A stretch of DNA of 64,000 bases, from positions 71,061 through 135,060 of the forward strand of contig NZ_LGUF01000007.1 in the NCBI RefSeq assembly GCF_001274725.1, in the 5' to 3' direction. The stretch comes from Sporosarcina globispora. Lineage in GTDB: Bacteria; Bacillota; Bacilli; Bacillales; Cytobacillaceae. Made by a program: the position numbers and the translations under genes. Each line of letters starts with the position of its first letter. The stretch's first letter is position 1. The notes beneath the pieces were generated by a model, which saw only the letters and a program-made list of their open reading frames with translations, did not search any database and had not been told where the DNA came from. This document shows positions 25,083 to 32,765 of the stretch, in pieces.

Positions 25083-25718
25083 ATGCATAAAACAGTAATC
25101 AACGACTTTAAAGAGATTGTTACAGGACGCCGTTCCATCCGTAATTATGACCCAACTGTGAAAATCAGCAGAGAAGAGATGGCTGAAATTCTGGAAGCAG
25201 CATCTTTAGCTCCTTCATCCGTTAACCTGCAGCCATGGCGCTTTTTGGTGATTGATACTAAAGAAGGAAAAGAAACCCTTGCACCACTCGCAAAATTTAA
25301 TCAAAGGCAAGTTGAGACATCAGCAGCTGTCATTGCCGTCTTTGTGGATATGAAGAGTGAAGCCTACATTGAAAAAATTTATGATACAGCCGTTGAAAAA
25401 GGGTACATGCCTGCTGATGTCAGAGACACACAGGTTCCGTCCATCAAAGGCTTAGTAGAAAACATGACATTTGAACAAAAGAAAGAAATGAACCTAATCG
25501 ATGCAGGGCTTGTCTCCATGCAGCTTATGCTTGCATCCCGTGCTCATGGCTATGACACAAACCCGATTGGCGGCTATGAAAAAGACCGCATTGCTGAAGC
25601 ATTTGATCTGGACAAGGAACGCTACTACCCTGTCATGCTAATATCAATCGGCAAAGCCGCTGATCAGGGATACAAATCTGCCCGCCTGCCTGTTGAAGAT
25701 ATAATAGAGTGGAAATAA
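25083..25718 (+). CDS. Nitroreductase-family FMN oxidoreductase
   Basis: 211 residues. The FMN phosphate contact RRSIRNYDP is near 18-26 and PSSVNLQPWRF near 46-56; the C-terminal half has the usual GGYEKDRI loop. It likely reduces nitroaromatics or quinones with NAD(P)H. It is in the marR operon with a good AAAAGGAGAG site. The substrate is not known. Confidence 0.87.
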   Translation: MHKTVINDFKEIVTGRRSIRNYDPTVKISREEMAEILEAASLAPSSVNLQPWRFLVIDTKEGKETLAPLAKFNQRQVETSAAVIAVFVDMKSEAYIEKIYDTAVEKGYMPADVRDTQVPSIKGLVENMTFEQKKEMNLIDAGLVSMQLMLASRAHGYDTNPIGGYEKDRIAEAFDLDKERYYPVMLISIGKAADQGYKSARLPVEDIIEWK

Positions 25719-25739
25719 ATCACAAAGGAGAAATCAAAC

Positions 25740-26036
25740 ATGTTCATTATCCATGCCGGCTTCCAAGTAAAAACCGACAAAGAAAATGACTTCCTGACTG
25801 AAATCCGCCCGCTTATCCAAGCCTCCAGAGCAGAAGAAGGCAATATCTCTTATGACCTTTTAAAAGATACAGAAAAAGAGGGTTCCTATACCATGGTGGA
25901 ATTGTGGGAGGACATGGATGCTGTGAAGCTCCATAATCAGACTGTACATTTTACCTCATTTACAGCGAAAGCACCTCAATATTTTTCTGCACCTCCTCAG
26001 GTGAACGTATTTAAAAGCGAGCCAATAGAAAAATAA
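25740..26036 (+). CDS. Antibiotic biosynthesis monooxygenase (ABM) domain protein
   Basis: 98 residues. The ferredoxin-like ABM fold shows SRAEEGNISYDLLKDTEKEG and a C-terminal HFTSFTAKAP. Homologs include quinol monooxygenases and heme-independent oxygenases. It is third in the marR operon; pairing with a nitroreductase supports a role in quinone or electrophile handling. Confidence 0.82.
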   Translation: MFIIHAGFQVKTDKENDFLTEIRPLIQASRAEEGNISYDLLKDTEKEGSYTMVELWEDMDAVKLHNQTVHFTSFTAKAPQYFSAPPQVNVFKSEPIEK

Positions 26037-26042
26037 AGTTAC

Positions 26043-26067
26043 CTGCCCCAAATCAGCTGGGGCAGGC
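26043..26067. terminator. Hairpin between convergent units
   Basis: CTGCCCCA pairs with TGGGGCAG. The T-run is weak on both sides. Confidence 0.55.
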
Positions 26068-26071
26068 AAAT

Positions 26072-26215
26072 TTAATTTCCTTGATTCACTTTTTGATCAT
26101 AAGCAATCAAAATCACTTCTTCTCCCTTTTCCTCACTTAACTGCTTCTCTAGATTATGCACCTGCTGAAGATCCTCATCAGACAAATTTGCAAAACGATA
26201 TTGTTTATTCTCCAT
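26072..26215 (-). CDS. Small conserved-looking protein, function unknown
   Basis: 47 residues (begins MENKQYRFANLSDEDLQQVH and ends with EEVILIAYDQKVNQGN). AAAGGTG lies 7 bases upstream of the ATG. The SDEDLQQVHNLEKQL helix and the VILIAY strand look coding and resemble short Bacillus proteins I cannot name. Confidence 0.6.
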   Translation of the reverse strand: MENKQYRFANLSDEDLQQVHNLEKQLSEEKGEEVILIAYDQKVNQGN

Positions 26216-26272
26216 CCTTCATCACCTTTACATCAGGATACATAAAGTATTTGTTTCATAGGCGTTTTTATA

Positions 26273-26309
26273 CAAAAAAGTCCAGGAAGTATCCCCGGAC
26301 CTCATTTTT
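26273..26309 (-). terminator. Terminator after the two small membrane-protein genes
   Basis: GTCC-GG and CC-GGAC pairing with a six-T run on the minus strand. Confidence 0.75.
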
Positions 26310-26314
26310 CTTAT

Positions 26315-26473
26315 TCAAATTCCCAAGACGGCAACCGTAATGACAGCTAACACCAGGCTCAGCAGCAATGATATGCCCCAATGCTTCTTTTCAGTCATCT
26401 TAAACAAAACATTCATTACTGAACTGATTGCAAGAAAAACAAAGAATACAAATAAGAAAATCATTAATTCCAT
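26315..26473 (-). CDS. Small two-helix membrane protein
   Basis: 52 residues: a hydrophobic helix, a MTEKKHW polar loop, and a second helix. Its ATG overlaps the stop of the preceding ORF by one base (TAATG), so the two are coupled. Function unknown. Confidence 0.6.
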   Translation of the reverse strand: MELMIFLFVFFVFLAISSVMNVLFKMTEKKHWGISLLLSLVLAVITVAVLGI

Positions 26474-26646
26474 TATTGCTTAACCTGCCTTCTGTCCTGT
26501 TTCGCAAGAAAATAAGAAGAGCTTCCCATCAACATCCCTCCGAAGATCCCCATGAAACTGCCGGCGGCTGTCCAATAGGCGGATAGAAATATGCCGGACA
26601 TAAGCAAAATCAGCCCTCCTATAAACAGGGCCATTCCCATTTTCAT
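26473..26646 (-). CDS. Small two-helix membrane protein
   Basis: 57 residues with glycine-rich helices (FIGGLILLMSGIFLSAYW, then FMGIFGGMLMG) and a basic tail KQDRRQVKQ. AAGGGAG lies 8 bases before the ATG. A longer frame over the same DNA (26480-26674) lacks these features and is rejected. It is coupled to the next small gene. Confidence 0.65.
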   Translation of the reverse strand: MKMGMALFIGGLILLMSGIFLSAYWTAAGSFMGIFGGMLMGSSSYFLAKQDRRQVKQ

Positions 26647-26727
26647 TCTGCGTCTCCCTTCCCGGCTTCTGCATCAGTCTTTTCTTTCAGAAGCAGAAAC
26701 AGGCCCATTTTACTCAGCCGAATGATT

Positions 26728-27180
26728 CTAGCAGATTTCTTTAATAACCGCCATTTCCTTCCCGAATCGGTCGCCATGATCCACAAACCCCAAACTTGCA
26801 TAAAGTTTGTGTGCTCCCGGATTTTCCGGATGGTAGCCCACTGCAAGTCTTTTGGCATCTGGCAGTTTTGCCATCTCCGCAATCATCAGCTCAGTTGCTT
26901 TTTTGCCTATCCCCTTGCCTTGATGGGCCATATCCACCATAATCCGATAAATCCAGTAAGCATCCAATTCTTCTATACATGTATTAAACATTAAAAAGCC
27001 GACAGCTTTGTCTTTCAAGTAAATCACATACGGTCTCAAAGCCGTTTCAAATTTAGATTGCGCAATAGAAACAGCATTCGGCTCCATATAGGCTTTTTGT
27101 TCCTCTGCAAGTTCCAGCTGGCAGCATTCATACCAATTATCCGCTGTTACTTCTTCAATTCTCACTTTGCCAGTATTCAT
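26728..27180 (-). CDS. GNAT acetyltransferase, BltD/spermidine-acetyltransferase-like
   Basis: 150 residues. The acetyl-CoA loop reads HQGKGIGKKATELMI, followed by YHPENPGAHKLYASLGF. Layout and length resemble BltD-type polyamine acetyltransferases, but the substrate is inferred only. The AAGGGGAA ribosome binding site lies in a small hairpin preceded by an 18-codon leader ORF, so translation may be regulated. Confidence 0.8.
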   Translation of the reverse strand: MNTGKVRIEEVTADNWYECCQLELAEEQKAYMEPNAVSIAQSKFETALRPYVIYLKDKAVGFLMFNTCIEELDAYWIYRIMVDMAHQGKGIGKKATELMIAEMAKLPDAKRLAVGYHPENPGAHKLYASLGFVDHGDRFGKEMAVIKEIC

Positions 27181-27186
27181 ATAAAA

Positions 27187-27211
27187 TTCCCCTTTTCACA
27201 TTGTTGGGGAA
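27187..27211 (-). promoter_or_regulatory. Hairpin covering the GNAT ribosome binding site
   Basis: TTCCCC and GGGGAA pair with a 13-base loop on the minus-strand transcript; the right arm is the Shine-Dalgarno of the gene at 26728-27180. It is only 6 bp, so moderately stable. Confidence 0.5.
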
Positions 27212-27220
27212 ACGCTGATA

Positions 27221-27277
27221 TTAATTAGGCGTTCTCCCTTTATTTTTAACCACAATAACTAAAGATTTATTTAGCAT
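27221..27277 (-). CDS. Putative 18-residue leader peptide
   Basis: MLNKSLVIVVKNKGRTPN, with a strong AAGGAGG site 8 bases before the ATG. An 8-bp inverted repeat (AGGCGTTC / GAACGCCT) ties the ribosome-binding region to codons 14-17. The ORF ends 9 bases before the hairpin that covers the ribosome binding site of the acetyltransferase. Layout resembles translational attenuators, by inference. Confidence 0.5.
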   Translation of the reverse strand: MLNKSLVIVVKNKGRTPN

Positions 27278-27443
27278 AATGAACGCCTCCTTTTACTAAA
27301 TTGTCAGAAAAAAACAAGACTCTTTCATTATACTATAATATTCCAGTTAATACGCACACGGGATTTGAATTTCAGTTATTTTTTCTCTGTAAAGACCATA
27401 TATAATATATTGATTCAGCAAAAAAAGGGGAGGATGCGATAAT

Positions 27444-27713
27444 ATGCCAACGAAGCAAATTCGTTTACGGAGAATTCAAAGCCTTGCTCACGACATTATG
27501 GTAGAAATGAATTCGAAGGAAGGCCATAAAAAGAATGAATCATACAGAACGGTGATTGACCACCTATCCAGAGCAATTGGGGAACTATCTGATCCATCGG
27601 GTGATTATTCATTAGACTATGTAGAAGAAAAAGTAGGTACTGCCCATTATAAGATCTTCAAAAACATGAAAAAACTCACACCTCTTAGAAAAACAAAAGA
27701 ATCAACAATGTAA
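27444..27713 (+). CDS. Small basic protein, function unknown
   Basis: 89 residues, rich in Lys and Arg, predicted helical (RLRRIQSLAHDIMVEMNSKEG). AAAGGGGAGG precedes the ATG. No family is recognised. It is a single-gene unit followed by a perfect Fur-type palindrome. Confidence 0.6.
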   Translation: MPTKQIRLRRIQSLAHDIMVEMNSKEGHKKNESYRTVIDHLSRAIGELSDPSGDYSLDYVEEKVGTAHYKIFKNMKKLTPLRKTKESTM

Positions 27714-27731
27714 AATTTTTTTGAATGAAAT

Positions 27732-27746
27732 TGATAATTATTATCA
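27732..27746. promoter_or_regulatory. Perfect 7-1-7 Fur-box palindrome
   Basis: TGATAATTATTATCA matches the Bacillus Fur 7-1-7 consensus TGATAAT-n-ATTATCA exactly. It lies between two convergent genes rather than in an evident promoter. Confidence 0.6.
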
Positions 27747-27761
27747 ATAATATATATAGAA

Positions 27762-27786
27762 AGGTAACCCAAATGGTTACCCTATC
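27762..27786 (-). terminator. Terminator after the DUF1540 gene
   Basis: GGTAACC pairs with GGTTACC, followed by TTTC on the minus strand. Confidence 0.65.
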
Positions 27787-27789
27787 AGC

Positions 27790-27945
27790 TTAAATTTCTG
27801 GTTCAAATGTTTTACAGTCTGTTTCTTTACTGTTGGATGCCTGCTTGCCTGTATGGCTGACAACGTAAATAGCTTCAGCACCACACTTATTTCCATTTTC
27901 CCAATAAGTGCAGTTATTTACTTCACAAAGAACATCTTTAGCCAT
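27790..27945 (-). CDS. DUF1540 protein
   Basis: 51 residues. Cysteines at 7, 12, 21 and 44 in the DUF1540 pattern (VLCEVNNCTYW, then KCGAEAIYV and TDCKTFEP) suggest a small metal-binding fold. AGGAGGTG lies upstream of the ATG. Function unknown; members are frequent in spore-forming Firmicutes. Confidence 0.85.
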   Translation of the reverse strand: MAKDVLCEVNNCTYWENGNKCGAEAIYVVSHTGKQASNSKETDCKTFEPEI

Positions 27946-28007
27946 GTATATCACCTCCTGTTTTTTTATTATTTTTAGCCATACAGGGTGGTGATATACT
28001 TGCTTAT

Positions 28008-28526
28008 TTATTTATCCTTGTTCCACTCTTCTTTCAAAATCGCATAATAATACTCATCCCACCACTCATCGCCATGAGGAATGCACTTTTTAAAAACGCC
28101 TTCCCGCCTCATGCTGATATTCTCCATCACCCGGTAAGAAGGCGGATTCTCGGGCTGGCACGTTGCAATAATCCGGTGGAGACCAAGTTCTTCAAAGCCA
28201 TATTTCAGAACTGCATAAGCCGCTTCCGATGCGTAGCCTTTATTATAAAACTTCGGATTAAACACCCAGCCAATTTCATATGTATGATCGCCAAAATATT
28301 TATGAAAAGCAATATGGCCTATCAGTACCTCTCCATCTTTTAATACAACAGGGAAATGCTCTGCCTTTCCGATATTTTTGCGGATAAACTCTTTTGCAGC
28401 TTCTTCTGTAAATACACCTCCCGGGATATACTTCATTACTTCTGGATTTGATGTGTACTCATAAACCGCATTCCAATCTTCTGCCTTAAACTTTCTTACG
28501 ATTACTCTCTCTGTATTAATTCTCAT
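28008..28526 (-). CDS. GNAT acetyltransferase, RimJ/RimL-like
   Basis: 172 residues from the ATG at 28526 (AGGGG 8 bases upstream; the earlier ATG at 28532 is too close). INTERVIVRKFKAEDW opens the domain, and FYNKGYASEAAYAVLKYGFEEL is the acetyl-CoA motif. Substrate unknown. It is a different subfamily member from the IS passenger enzyme. Confidence 0.85.
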   Translation of the reverse strand: MRINTERVIVRKFKAEDWNAVYEYTSNPEVMKYIPGGVFTEEAAKEFIRKNIGKAEHFPVVLKDGEVLIGHIAFHKYFGDHTYEIGWVFNPKFYNKGYASEAAYAVLKYGFEELGLHRIIATCQPENPPSYRVMENISMRREGVFKKCIPHGDEWWDEYYYAILKEEWNKDK

Positions 28527-28624
28527 GGCCATTTCCCCTATTAAAATTTATAAAGATAGTATTCTTCTTTTCAAAAAAATCCCCTCTAAATCCGGCAATT
28601 TTTCATATGTATGACCTCATTAAT

Positions 28625-28650
28625 GTTTATCCGCTATCAATAAAGTGTAT
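28625..28650 (+). promoter_or_regulatory. SigB-type promoter
   Basis: GTTTAT-N14-GTGTAT, one mismatch in each hexamer from the SigB consensus GTTTAA-N12-15-GGGTAT, about 40 bases upstream of yflT, a known general-stress family. Confidence 0.6.
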
Positions 28651-28688
28651 ATATCTTATGTATCCCAAATAGATAAGGAGAGGTTCAA

Positions 28689-29030
28689 ATGACATTAGTA
28701 AAAGAGTATAATACAATTGATGAAGCTGTTCAGGCAGCCAACTCTCTGCATGGCAGAGGTGTCGCAGAAAATGAAGTGTTCGTTCTTGCCCATGATGACG
28801 GCGTAACAAATACTGTGGCCAACTACTCTGAAGCTGAAAAAATTGGCGTGGATGAAACTGGAATGGGTACAGCTTTCAAAAACATGTTCCGAAGCCAAGG
28901 AGATGAACTTCGCTCGAAAATGAAGGAAATTGGATTATCCCCAACTGAGGCTGATTCATATGAAAGAACGCTCGATAAAGGCAAAATTCTGCTGATTTGC
29001 AAAGATGATAACCAAAGCAGCTTCCTATGA
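28689..29030 (+). CDS. yflT: General stress protein 17M / YflT family
   Basis: 113 residues. The N-terminal YflT domain reads VKEYNTIDEAVQAANSL, then ENEVFVLAHDD. The family is part of the SigB general stress regulon in Bacillus subtilis, and a SigB-like promoter lies upstream. Molecular role unknown. AAGGAGAGG precedes the ATG. Confidence 0.82.
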   Translation: MTLVKEYNTIDEAVQAANSLHGRGVAENEVFVLAHDDGVTNTVANYSEAEKIGVDETGMGTAFKNMFRSQGDELRSKMKEIGLSPTEADSYERTLDKGKILLICKDDNQSSFL

Positions 29031-29058
29031 TACTAAACCAACAATATAACTTAAATAA

Positions 29059-29085
29059 GCAAAGGGTCATGACCCTTTGCTTTAT
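29059..29085 (+). terminator. yflT terminator
   Basis: AGCAAAGGGTCA and TGACCCTTTGCT form a perfect palindrome followed by TTATT. Confidence 0.8.
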
Positions 29086-29108
29086 TATGTTGCTGACTTT
29101 CTCCCTGC

Positions 29109-29143
29109 ACGTAAAAAGCATCCGCATCGGATGCTTTTTACGT
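29109..29143. terminator. Bidirectional terminator
   Basis: ACGTAAAAAGCATCCG and its exact complement with a 3-base loop, between yflT and the lipoprotein gene. Confidence 0.85.
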
Positions 29144-29152
29144 CTATTTTAA

Positions 29153-29380
29153 TTACTGATTATTATTTTCTTCAGAAGGCTCTTCATCCATATCCGGTTC
29201 TTCTTCATCCATCTTTTCTTCACTAGGCTCTTCGGTTGCATCAGGTTCCTGGTTATCTTCCCGATTTTCCATTTCCATATTTTCCTCATCTTCCGGAGGC
29301 GGGTCCTGCTCCGAAGCACAGCCTGCTAACATTAATCCTGCTCCTAATGGGATCGATAGTAGTAGATTCTTATATTTCAT
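29153..29380 (-). CDS. Small acidic lipoprotein
   Basis: 75 residues. Signal peptide with lipobox LAGC (Cys at 21), then a mature part made almost entirely of Glu, Asp, Asn, Pro and Met. It is a paralog of the protein at 51566-51835: both start MKY, share the AGC-x3-EQDPPPE region, and have nearly identical sequence just before the ATG. Function unknown; it may be a disordered surface polyanion. Confidence 0.78.
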   Translation of the reverse strand: MKYKNLLLSIPLGAGLMLAGCASEQDPPPEDEENMEMENREDNQEPDATEEPSEEKMDEEEPDMDEEPSEENNNQ

Positions 29381-29465
29381 GTGTTGTTATCTCCTTTTGC
29401 AGTATTATGTTTCTATTCGGAATATTCCCCTATTCCCGTATTATAAACATGAGTAAAAGTAACAT

Positions 29466-29633
29466 TTATTTCAGCTTTTTCTCCATTTCCTCCGGTTCAA
29501 CTATTTCACAAGGCACAACAACTTTTAGGTCATCCAGTTGGCTGACAGCCGCTTTATACTGTTCTTCTTCTTCATAATCCTTTTGGAATAATAGACTGCC
29601 ATCAGGACTTTTTGCGAGAATCTGAAATCGCGT
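29466..29633 (-). pseudogene. Start-less ORF, probable 5'-truncated gene
   Basis: 55 open codons with a coding-like sequence (FQILAKSPDGSLLFQKDYEE, then LDDLKVVVPCEIVEPEEMEK) but no ATG, GTG or TTG at its head. The frame meets TAG inside a short tandem repeat at 29635-29686. I infer that repeat growth or insertion removed the start. Family not recognised. Confidence 0.45.
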
Positions 29634-29634
29634 C

Positions 29635-29686
29635 TATACGCACATAAAAAATCTTATGCGCACATATTTTTCCGCTATCCGCACAT
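29635..29686. repeat. Three tandem TATnCGCACAT units
   Basis: Copies at 29635-29645, 29655-29665 and 29676-29686 with a 20-21-base period and A/T-rich spacers; this looks like a dispersed intergenic repeat family. Confidence 0.7.
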
Positions 29687-29721
29687 AAATCTCCCGGCAC
29701 TCCCAAAATAGGAAAAACTAC

Positions 29722-29760
29722 TAAAAAAGACTACCCCAGCCTCAGCCGAAGATAGCCTCG
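29722..29760 (-). terminator. yknWXYZ terminator
   Basis: A hairpin with the GGCTA / TAGTC outer stem and a six-T run on the minus strand. The inner pairing is imperfect. Confidence 0.6.
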
Positions 29761-29767
29761 TTATAAA

Positions 29768-30961
29768 TCATTCATACCGCAAAGATTCGATCGGACTAAG
29801 CCTAGAGGCTTTATTAGCCGGCAGCAGACCGAAGATAATCCCGATCGCCATTGAGAAGAACAGAGCTCCAGCGACGACCTGCCATGAAATGAGTGATGGC
29901 CATCCGGCAAAGAATGAAATCAGAGATGCTGAACCCCAGCCCAGCAGAATTCCCAGCACTCCGCCAATCAGGGTCAGTGTGACAGATTCGATTAAAAACT
30001 GGCCCATAATTTGTCCCCTGGTCGCTCCGAGTGCTTTCCGGATGCCGATTTCCCTCGTTCTTTCCGTTACAGATACGAGCATGATATTCATAACGCCAAT
30101 TCCGCCAACAAATAGCGAAATACCGGCGATGCTGCCAATGATCAATGTCATAACCTTTGTAATCTGGCCGATTCCTTCTGCCATTTCTTCCATGTTGATG
30201 ACCATATAAGATTCTTCCGTATTATGCATCTTGTTAAGTAAGTTGGCAGCCTTTTTTCCAGCCGTCTGAAGCTGATCGGCTGATTCTGCCTGAAGCGTCA
30301 CTTGGGTATAGTCACTCTTTCCATAAATAGTCTGCCATGTTTTAGTTGGCACATAGATTTCAAGAACGCCAAATGAAAAGAGACCCGTCGGCTTTTCCAT
30401 GACACCTATGATTTCAATGGGCTGGTTCCCAATCCGAATGACTTCTCCAACCGGTGACTTGCCATCAAAGAGCTCCTCCTGCATGGAATGGCTGACAAGT
30501 CCAACCCTGCGCCCTCCAAGAAAGTCCGCAGCCGTAAATGACCGCCCTTTTTCCAGATCAACATTATTAAGTTCAAAATACGCTGGCCCTACACCAGTTG
30601 TAGATGTTTCTGCTGTCTTCTCTCCAAAAGCAGCCTGTGAAAACTGTGAGCTTGAAGCAACAACTCTTTTAATCTCTGGGATCTGCTCCAGTGCTTTGAT
30701 GTCTTCCCCATCAAAAGGAGCTTCATTAAATATATTGGGATTTGCCTGAATTTCCTCGTCAGAAGGCTGATAAAATAGTTCCACAGTATTGCCGGGACCT
30801 GTCAGCTGCGTTTTCAGCATCGCTTCTCCGCCCTGGCCGATTGCGACAACAATAATGACAGCCCCAACACCAATAATGATCCCGATCATGGTTAAAATTG
30901 ATCTCATTTTATGTGCCTTTAATGAGTTAAGCGCCATTTTAATATTTTCTAAAAAACTCAT
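29768..30961 (-). CDS. yknZ: MacB-type ABC permease YknZ
   Basis: 397 residues. N-terminal helix, a large extracellular MacB periplasmic-core domain, then three helices with the FtsX/MacB motif ERTREIGIRKALGA. It overlaps yknY by 4 bases. In Bacillus subtilis YknWXYZ protects against the toxin SdpC. Gene order and families here are the same, so the assignment is strong; the substrate in this organism is inferred. Confidence 0.9.
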   Translation of the reverse strand: MSFLENIKMALNSLKAHKMRSILTMIGIIIGVGAVIIVVAIGQGGEAMLKTQLTGPGNTVELFYQPSDEEIQANPNIFNEAPFDGEDIKALEQIPEIKRVVASSSQFSQAAFGEKTAETSTTGVGPAYFELNNVDLEKGRSFTAADFLGGRRVGLVSHSMQEELFDGKSPVGEVIRIGNQPIEIIGVMEKPTGLFSFGVLEIYVPTKTWQTIYGKSDYTQVTLQAESADQLQTAGKKAANLLNKMHNTEESYMVINMEEMAEGIGQITKVMTLIIGSIAGISLFVGGIGVMNIMLVSVTERTREIGIRKALGATRGQIMGQFLIESVTLTLIGGVLGILLGWGSASLISFFAGWPSLISWQVVAGALFFSMAIGIIFGLLPANKASRLSPIESLRYE

Positions 30962-31650
30962 GCAGGCGCCCCCCTGCGGGAAGGTTCAGCGGAAACAATC
31001 AGCCCGTCCCTCACCATAATCGTGTGATGGGCATATTCTGCAATCTCAGGTTCATGTGTAACCATTACAATCGTTGATCCCTCTTGCTTCAGCTCGTTGA
31101 AAAGCTCCATTATGGATTCACTTGTTTTCGTATCAAGAGCGCCTGTTGGCTCATCAGCCAAAATGATTTTCGGCTCATTCACAATGGCTCTGGCGATGGC
31201 GACTCGCTGTTTCTGCCCTCCTGATAAGGCATTCGGCAAGTGCTCTATCCGATCAGCCAGGCCCACTTTGACCAATGCGGCTTCAGCCCGTTCCAATCGT
31301 TCCTGCTTTGCAATGCCGCTATAAATCATCGGCAGCTCCACATTTTGAATGGCCGTCAGCCTCGGGAGCAGATGAAACTGCTGGAACACAAACCCGATCG
31401 ATTGGTTTCTGACTCTTGCCAGCTCCACTTCGGAGTAATGAGAAATGTTCTCTCCATCCAGTTCATATATTCCTTCTGTCGGCAGATCAAGGCATCCAAT
31501 AATATTCATAAGCGTGGATTTTCCTGAACCGGATGGGCCCATAATTGCTACAGAATCACCTTGCTCAATGTTCAGATTAATCCCTTTTAATACTACAATG
31601 TTTTCTTTTCCCACCTGATAAAACTTGGTTATGCCTTTAAGGTTGATCAT
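30958..31650 (-). CDS. yknY: ABC transporter ATPase YknY
   Basis: 230 residues. Walker A GPSGSGKST, signature LSGGQKQRVAIARAI, Walker B IILADEPTGALD and H-loop MVTHEPEIA are complete. It belongs to the LolD/MacB ATPase group. It overlaps yknX and yknZ by 4 bases each. Confidence 0.92.
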   Translation of the reverse strand: MINLKGITKFYQVGKENIVVLKGINLNIEQGDSVAIMGPSGSGKSTLMNIIGCLDLPTEGIYELDGENISHYSEVELARVRNQSIGFVFQQFHLLPRLTAIQNVELPMIYSGIAKQERLERAEAALVKVGLADRIEHLPNALSGGQKQRVAIARAIVNEPKIILADEPTGALDTKTSESIMELFNELKQEGSTIVMVTHEPEIAEYAHHTIMVRDGLIVSAEPSRRGAPA

Positions 31651-32765
31651 TTCACATCCACTTCCATGCCATCTTTCAGCTGTTCAGATGGATCAGTAAT
31701 AATTAAATCCGTCTCATCCAGGCCACTCGTAATCTCGATTTTATTCCCGGAAGCAACACCGGTCTCCACTTCCTGTTTATAGCTTTTCTGATCCTTGACC
31801 ACGAATACATATACGCTGCTGTCTCCAGTTATAACTGCAGTTGCAGGAACAGTCAGTGCCTTCTTCTTATCCGTTTCGATTTCCATTATGAGCTGAAAAC
31901 CCGGTTTCAGGGACATATCCTTCACCGTTATTCCCACCCGATACTGTGGTGCACTATTTTCCGCAGGGTTTACCGCCTGGCTCTCTTCAGGCATATCAGC
32001 TACTTCGCTGACTTCGCCTTTCCATTCCTTTTCAGGAATCGCATCGGAGCGGAGAATCGCCGTTTGTCCCTCTCTCACCTTTAATGAATCGAATTCGGAA
32101 AGCAAACCGGATGCACCAATCGCCTTAAGATCCCCAATATATATGACAGGTTTCCCTGCCGAAGCCGGATCAGATGAAGTCTCTTTGTTCACCTGAAGCA
32201 CCTCTCCATCAATTGAGCTCTTAATCTCCAATTCTCCCAGACGTTCCTCAATATCTTTCTTCTGCAGAAGCACCTGGCTTAATTCTAGATTCGCCAATCG
32301 CTTTTCAAGTTTAAGCTGATCTCTTTCAGGCTGTATCTGTTTATCAGCTTCTTTTTTCCCAGCCTGTTTGCGAAGCTCTTTTTCCTTATCCCCCAGCTGA
32401 TCTTCCTGTTTTTCCAGCTGACTGATCTTTAAGTACCCTGATTCAGCCTGGAGATTGACCTTTTCCAGTTCAAGCGTTAATGCCTGCTCATCAAACTTGG
32501 CCAAAACCTCTCCTTTTTTGACTGAATCCCCTTCTTCCACCAGTAACTCTTTAATTTCTCCTTTTTCAGGAGAAGCATATACTTTCTGCTCATTCACCAG
32601 CTTTACTGTTCCGGGAATCATAATCTGCTCTGTAATTTCTTCCTGCACCGGATAGGCGGTCTTTAATTCTGGCCCTTTTGCAAACGCCTGCCTGTAGACG
32701 CTGACGCCAGCCATCAGCAAAAACACAGCCGCAATTCCGATTGCAATCCAAACTTTCTTTTTCAT
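31647..32765 (-). CDS. yknX: Membrane-fusion (HlyD/RND adaptor-like) protein YknX
   Basis: 372 residues. N-terminal anchor helix (about 4-24), a split lipoyl domain (EEGDSVKKGEVLAKFDEQAL; later GKPVIYIGDLKAI), a long coiled coil at about 90-180, and a beta-barrel region. It links the YknYZ transporter to the exterior. It directly abuts yknW. Confidence 0.9.
   Translation of the reverse strand: MKKKVWIAIGIAAVFLLMAGVSVYRQAFAKGPELKTAYPVQEEITEQIMIPGTVKLVNEQKVYASPEKGEIKELLVEEGDSVKKGEVLAKFDEQALTLELEKVNLQAESGYLKISQLEKQEDQLGDKEKELRKQAGKKEADKQIQPERDQLKLEKRLANLELSQVLLQKKDIEERLGELEIKSSIDGEVLQVNKETSSDPASAGKPVIYIGDLKAIGASGLLSEFDSLKVREGQTAILRSDAIPEKEWKGEVSEVADMPEESQAVNPAENSAPQYRVGITVKDMSLKPGFQLIMEIETDKKKALTVPATAVITGDSSVYVFVVKDQKSYKQEVETGVASGNKIEITSGLDETDLIITDPSEQLKDGMEVDVK

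Noticed and set aside
26480..26674. 64-codon minus-strand ORF
   Set aside because: The overlapping 57-residue membrane protein in another frame has a ribosome binding site, hydrophobic helices and coupling to the next gene.
26643..26882. 79-codon minus-strand ORF
   Set aside because: Mostly a frame shadow of the GNAT gene at 26728-27180; the tail MGLFLLLKEKTDAEAGKGDA lacks support of its own.
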